Notes under the pieces: model-generated | What the model was told of the DNA's origin: nothing | Seen by the model: the letters and a program-made list of their open reading frames with translations, nothing else | Database searches by the model: none | Shown: in pieces, positions 61,626 through 64,000 of the stretch | Layout of the letters: every line of letters starts with the position of its first letter | Position numbering within the stretch: position 1 is the stretch's first letter | Assembly (NCBI GenBank): GCA_020635275.1 | Contig: JACKAA010000001.1 | Span: 310,001 to 374,000, forward strand | DNA from: Ignavibacteriales bacterium | GTDB lineage: Bacteria; Bacteroidota; Ignavibacteria; Ignavibacteriales; Melioribacteraceae | DNA length: 64,000 nucleotides | Direction: 5' to 3' | Position numbers and translations under genes: made by a program

Positions 61626-63266
61626 TTATCTAACTAAGTTTGTTATTTCCTGAAGTAATGTATCTGAGACAGTAATTACTCTTGAGTTTGCTTGGAAACC
61701 TCTTTGAGAAACTATCATTCTGGTAAACTCTTCAGATAAATCAACATTTGATTGCTCTAAAGCTCCGGATTGGATAGTTGTATTACTTGTTTCACCAGGA
61801 TCACTTATGTATGGTTCACCGGCATTTGCAGAAACTGTAAACATATTTTCACCAACACTTGTTAATGCATTTCTATTTGGGAAAGTAGCTACAAGAATTT
61901 GAGCTAATTTTCTAGATTGACCATTTGTAAATACACCTTCAATATAACCGTATTGATCAATGCTAATATTTGCTAATGATGCGGAAGCTGAACCATTTTG
62001 TGAAGCTGCTGAAACGACTGAACTTCCGTTTGCTTGTCTTACTCCTTCAAATCCACTTCCTAAATTTAATTCAATATTTTCCTCAGCTGCGCCTCCAGCT
62101 GGAGAAAATGTTAATACTGGTGGATTTGGAGCTATTGCAGCAATTGAACCATCTGTATTAAAGGATATAGTTCCTTCATTACCTGATAAAGTTCCACTAT
62201 CAGCAGGCATTTCAGTAACCCATTTCCAGCTATTATCACCAATTTTTGTAAATTTTAGTGTCATAGTATGAGCATTACCTAAAGAATCAAAAATTGATAC
62301 TGTACCAGCTACTATTGTTGGTTTTCTGTTCCCATCAACAACAGAACTTAAAGTTGTATTTGCTCCTTCTTCAACAGCCGTAAGATCATAATTAAAATCA
62401 ATACCTAATGATGTATCAACTATTGGAATAACATCTGGAGGATTTCCACTTACTGTTAACATTTCACCAGAATTTGCATCAAAAGTAACAGGAACTGTAA
62501 CAGGAGTAAATGCAGGATCTAAAGCATTTCCTTCTGAATCAAGTAATTGATAAGTTAAATTATAAGCATTATTGCCAGTCTTTTCATATTCTGTTTTAAA
62601 AACATATTCATTTCCATCTTCGTCAAAAACACTAGCTTCACTTGATTGAACATTTCCAACAGCAACATTATCTTTCAATGTACCAGCTTGTACATATGCT
62701 TGTGATCTTGTTAATGCAGATTTTGCATCCAAGTTACCATCCCAAGTTACATTTGTAGTTGGAACAGCAGGTAATCTTAAATTTTGGTCAATTAAAATAT
62801 TCTCCAAATTATTTCCAGGAGGAATGGTTCCATCTTCAGTTGCTACTTTACCTTGAACAATTGCACCATTTTGTGGATTAACTAATTGACCGTTTGCATC
62901 AAATATAAATGCTCCGGCTCTAGAATAAAATGTTTCACCATTTTTCTTCATTACAAAGAGACCATCACCTTGTAAAGCTAAATCAGTTGTTATTCCAGTT
63001 CTTTCAAATGTTCCTTGATTCCAATTTCTGTCAACTGAGTTTAATTTCATTCCAAGTCCTACTTGAAATGTATTTGTACCGCCAGCTGTATCTGTAGGAT
63101 TTGTTCCATAACGAATAAATTGATTAAAAGTATCACTAAAAGTAACTCTTGAACCTTTATAACCAATAGAGTTTACGTTGGCAATATTGTTACCAATAAC
63201 ATCTAACATTGATTGGTGATTTCTGATACCGGAGACACCGGCGAATAGAGAATTAATAAGAGACAT
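61626..63266 (-). CDS. flgE: Flagellar hook protein FlgE
   Basis: The 546-residue protein opens with MSLINSLFAGVSGIRNHQSM and NNIANVNSIGYKGSRVTF, the axial N-terminus, and ends with NVDLSEEFTRMIVSQRGFQANSRVITVSDTLLQ. The central part has two FlaE/hook-type segments (about 194-296 and 320-403), both with a V-x-V-F-D-x-x-G-N pattern. The first is closely similar to the insertion in FlgL. It polymerises to the hook. A strong AGGAGG and a structured leader precede it. Confidence 0.95.
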   Translation of the reverse strand: MSLINSLFAGVSGIRNHQSMLDVIGNNIANVNSIGYKGSRVTFSDTFNQFIRYGTNPTDTAGGTNTFQVGLGMKLNSVDRNWNQGTFERTGITTDLALQGDGLFVMKKNGETFYSRAGAFIFDANGQLVNPQNGAIVQGKVATEDGTIPPGNNLENILIDQNLRLPAVPTTNVTWDGNLDAKSALTRSQAYVQAGTLKDNVAVGNVQSSEASVFDEDGNEYVFKTEYEKTGNNAYNLTYQLLDSEGNALDPAFTPVTVPVTFDANSGEMLTVSGNPPDVIPIVDTSLGIDFNYDLTAVEEGANTTLSSVVDGNRKPTIVAGTVSIFDSLGNAHTMTLKFTKIGDNSWKWVTEMPADSGTLSGNEGTISFNTDGSIAAIAPNPPVLTFSPAGGAAEENIELNLGSGFEGVRQANGSSVVSAASQNGSASASLANISIDQYGYIEGVFTNGQSRKLAQILVATFPNRNALTSVGENMFTVSANAGEPYISDPGETSNTTIQSGALEQSNVDLSEEFTRMIVSQRGFQANSRVITVSDTLLQEITNLVR

Positions 63267-63271
63267 TTTAA

Positions 63272-63277
63272 CCTCCT
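63272..63277 (-). promoter_or_regulatory. Shine-Dalgarno of flgE
   Basis: AGGAGG on the minus strand, 5 nt from the ATG at 63264-63266. It contains a GGA and lies downstream of two hairpins in the flgE leader, so it may be exposed to CsrA control. Confidence 0.8.
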
Positions 63278-63293
63278 AAGGTTTTGTTAATAA

Positions 63294-63347
63294 TGATTCA
63301 ACATCAGTCAGTCAGTCGAATCAGGGCGTCCTTTGAAGGTCCCGCCC
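63294..63347 (-). promoter_or_regulatory. Structured GC-rich leader of flgE with two hairpins
   Basis: On the minus strand a hairpin GGGCG ... CCTT/AAGG ... CGCCC (63324-63347) is followed by TGATTC ... GAATCA (63294-63323) whose loop holds three GACT repeats. Several GGA motifs are present, including one in the ribosome site 17 nt downstream. It is unusually GC-rich for this DNA. Confidence 0.5.
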
Positions 63348-63370
63348 ATTTTTTGTTTAGTTATTTAATT

Positions 63371-63748
63371 TTAAGTCGTAAAAACTACGCTATCAATATT
63401 GGTGAAAATATTTTCGTTACTTTGAGCCATATCCAAAGCTGTTATTACAGTTTTATTTGGAATATTGACAATAAAAGCACGGTTATTCATCATCACCAAG
63501 GAATCTTTTGCTCCTTTTGCTTCTGCCTTATTTACTGCATCCTGTAGTTTATCCATATCCGATGTTGATAATTGCAATTCTCTAGATTCAATTCTCTTTG
63601 CTGCATGATTTGAAAATTTAATTTTTTCAAACTCACGCTGAAAAATTGAGTCAAAGCTGCTTTTACCTTCGGTTACATTTGAAACCGGATGCTCTGGTTT
63701 AACAATTGGAACAAATGGTACCTTTATTCCGTTAATTAATTGTGACAT
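63371..63748 (-). CDS. Flagellar operon protein (TIGR02530-type)
   Basis: The 125-residue protein matches the small flagellar operon protein found between flgD and flgE in many genomes: FSNHAAKRIESRELQLS, a central KAEAKGAKDSLVMMNNRAF and a C-terminal VITALDMAQSNENIFTNIDSVV. It is cytoplasmic, without signal peptide. A hook-assembly role is assumed from position. It follows flgD after 17 nt. Confidence 0.88.
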   Translation of the reverse strand: MSQLINGIKVPFVPIVKPEHPVSNVTEGKSSFDSIFQREFEKIKFSNHAAKRIESRELQLSTSDMDKLQDAVNKAEAKGAKDSLVMMNNRAFIVNIPNKTVITALDMAQSNENIFTNIDSVVFTT

Positions 63749-63765
63749 TTTGTTTTACCTTTATG

Positions 63766-64000
63766 TTATCTGTAGCCTAAATTACTTTTGATTTTATCTT
63801 TAATCTTACCATCCTTTATATCATTTATATCAACATAATCTTCTGTTGTTTCTTCACTTACTAAATCTTCAGTTTCATCAGTGTCAGTTACAGTTTCAAT
63901 ATCATCTTCAGAATTAATAACTTCAAAAATTTCAGAAATTTGATATTCAAGACCATTGACCAAAATTGTAGTTCCATTTGAAGAAAATCTTACACCATCA
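63766..64000 (-). CDS. flgD: Hook cap protein FlgD, C-terminal part (cut by window edge)
   Basis: The open frame continues to the right edge of the window. The visible 77 residues read DGVRFSSNGTTILVNGLEYQ and on, then a very acidic stretch of about 35 residues (SEDDIETVTDTDETEDL) and a basic end DKIKSNLGYR. The GVRFSSNG...LVNG...ISEI pattern is that of the FlgD C-terminal region in hook-cap proteins, and gene order (flgD, operon protein, flgE) agrees. The acidic tail is an extension that FlgD of E. coli lacks. Confidence 0.72.
   Translation of the reverse strand, partial: DGVRFSSNGTTILVNGLEYQISEIFEVINSEDDIETVTDTDETEDLVSEETTEDYVDINDIKDGKIKDKIKSNLGYR

Noticed and set aside
63302..63318. GACT repeats near flgE as a microsatellite or short CRISPR-like repeat
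   Set aside because: Only three tetranucleotide units are present, with no spacers; they form the loop of a hairpin.

Overview
The window is AT-rich DNA of a diderm bacterium, most likely from the Bacteroidota/Chlorobi side of the tree and probably Ignavibacteria-like. Two secreted proteases end in type IX secretion (T9SS) sorting domains of the PNPFN type. Two S46 dipeptidyl peptidases, a Bacteroidetes-style TonB C-terminal protein and a complete-looking flagellar export and rod/ring cluster with P- and L-ring genes sit in the same window. T9SS plus a flagellum is a combination known from Ignavibacteria. The taxonomic call is inference from gene content, not from a marker search.

Region 1 (1-9.6 kb) is accessory. 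It holds the N-terminal end of a chemoreceptor-like protein cut by the window edge, a secreted TonB-C protein, an isochorismatase-family hydrolase with a HAD phosphatase, feoAB for ferrous iron uptake, two T9SS-exported proteases (M6 and S8) and an orphan lipoprotein flanked by a perfect 18-bp inverted repeat. Region 2 (9.8-14.2 kb) is a compact signalling operon: a membrane Ser/Thr kinase with TPRs, a 99-residue protein resembling NHLP/Nif11-type leader peptides, and a GAF-AAA+-Fis sigma-54 activator, closed by an intrinsic terminator. This is my best candidate for an undescribed system.

Region 3 (14.4-30.7 kb) is metabolic and proteolytic. Two S46 peptidases flank an aldehyde dehydrogenase. 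Then come a zinc-ribbon protein, a phosphohexomutase, two small proteins, a CaCA-type antiporter with no normal start codon at its conserved N-terminus, a class V aminotransferase, and an operon of membrane protein, large S8 protease and OPT peptide transporter that looks built for outside-in peptide use.

Region 4 (30.8-64 kb, all minus strand) is one long chemosensory/flagellar cluster. In transcription order: flgD (partial), a flagellar operon protein, flgE, fliL-fliM-fliN-fliO-fliP-fliQ-fliR-flhB-flhA-flhF-flhG, a small membrane protein, fliA, two HDOD proteins, a degenerate histidine kinase, a membrane protein, a FliK-like protein, a 56-residue ORF, flgF-flgG-flgA-flgH-flgI-flgJ-flgN-flgK-flgL, motA/motB set 2, fliW-csrA, a response regulator, motA/motB set 1, then a REC-DHp protein, an unknown and a PAS histidine kinase. 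Genes are mostly spaced by 0-20 nt or overlap by 1-4 nt. fliF/G/H/I, flgB/C, fliE and flagellin are not in the window. Unusual points include a hook-protein-like domain inserted in FlgL, an FlgH without a lipidation cysteine, an FlgJ carrying an SLT domain, a 145-nt motA/motB overlap, and a structured GGA-rich leader before flgE near a CsrA-FliW pair.
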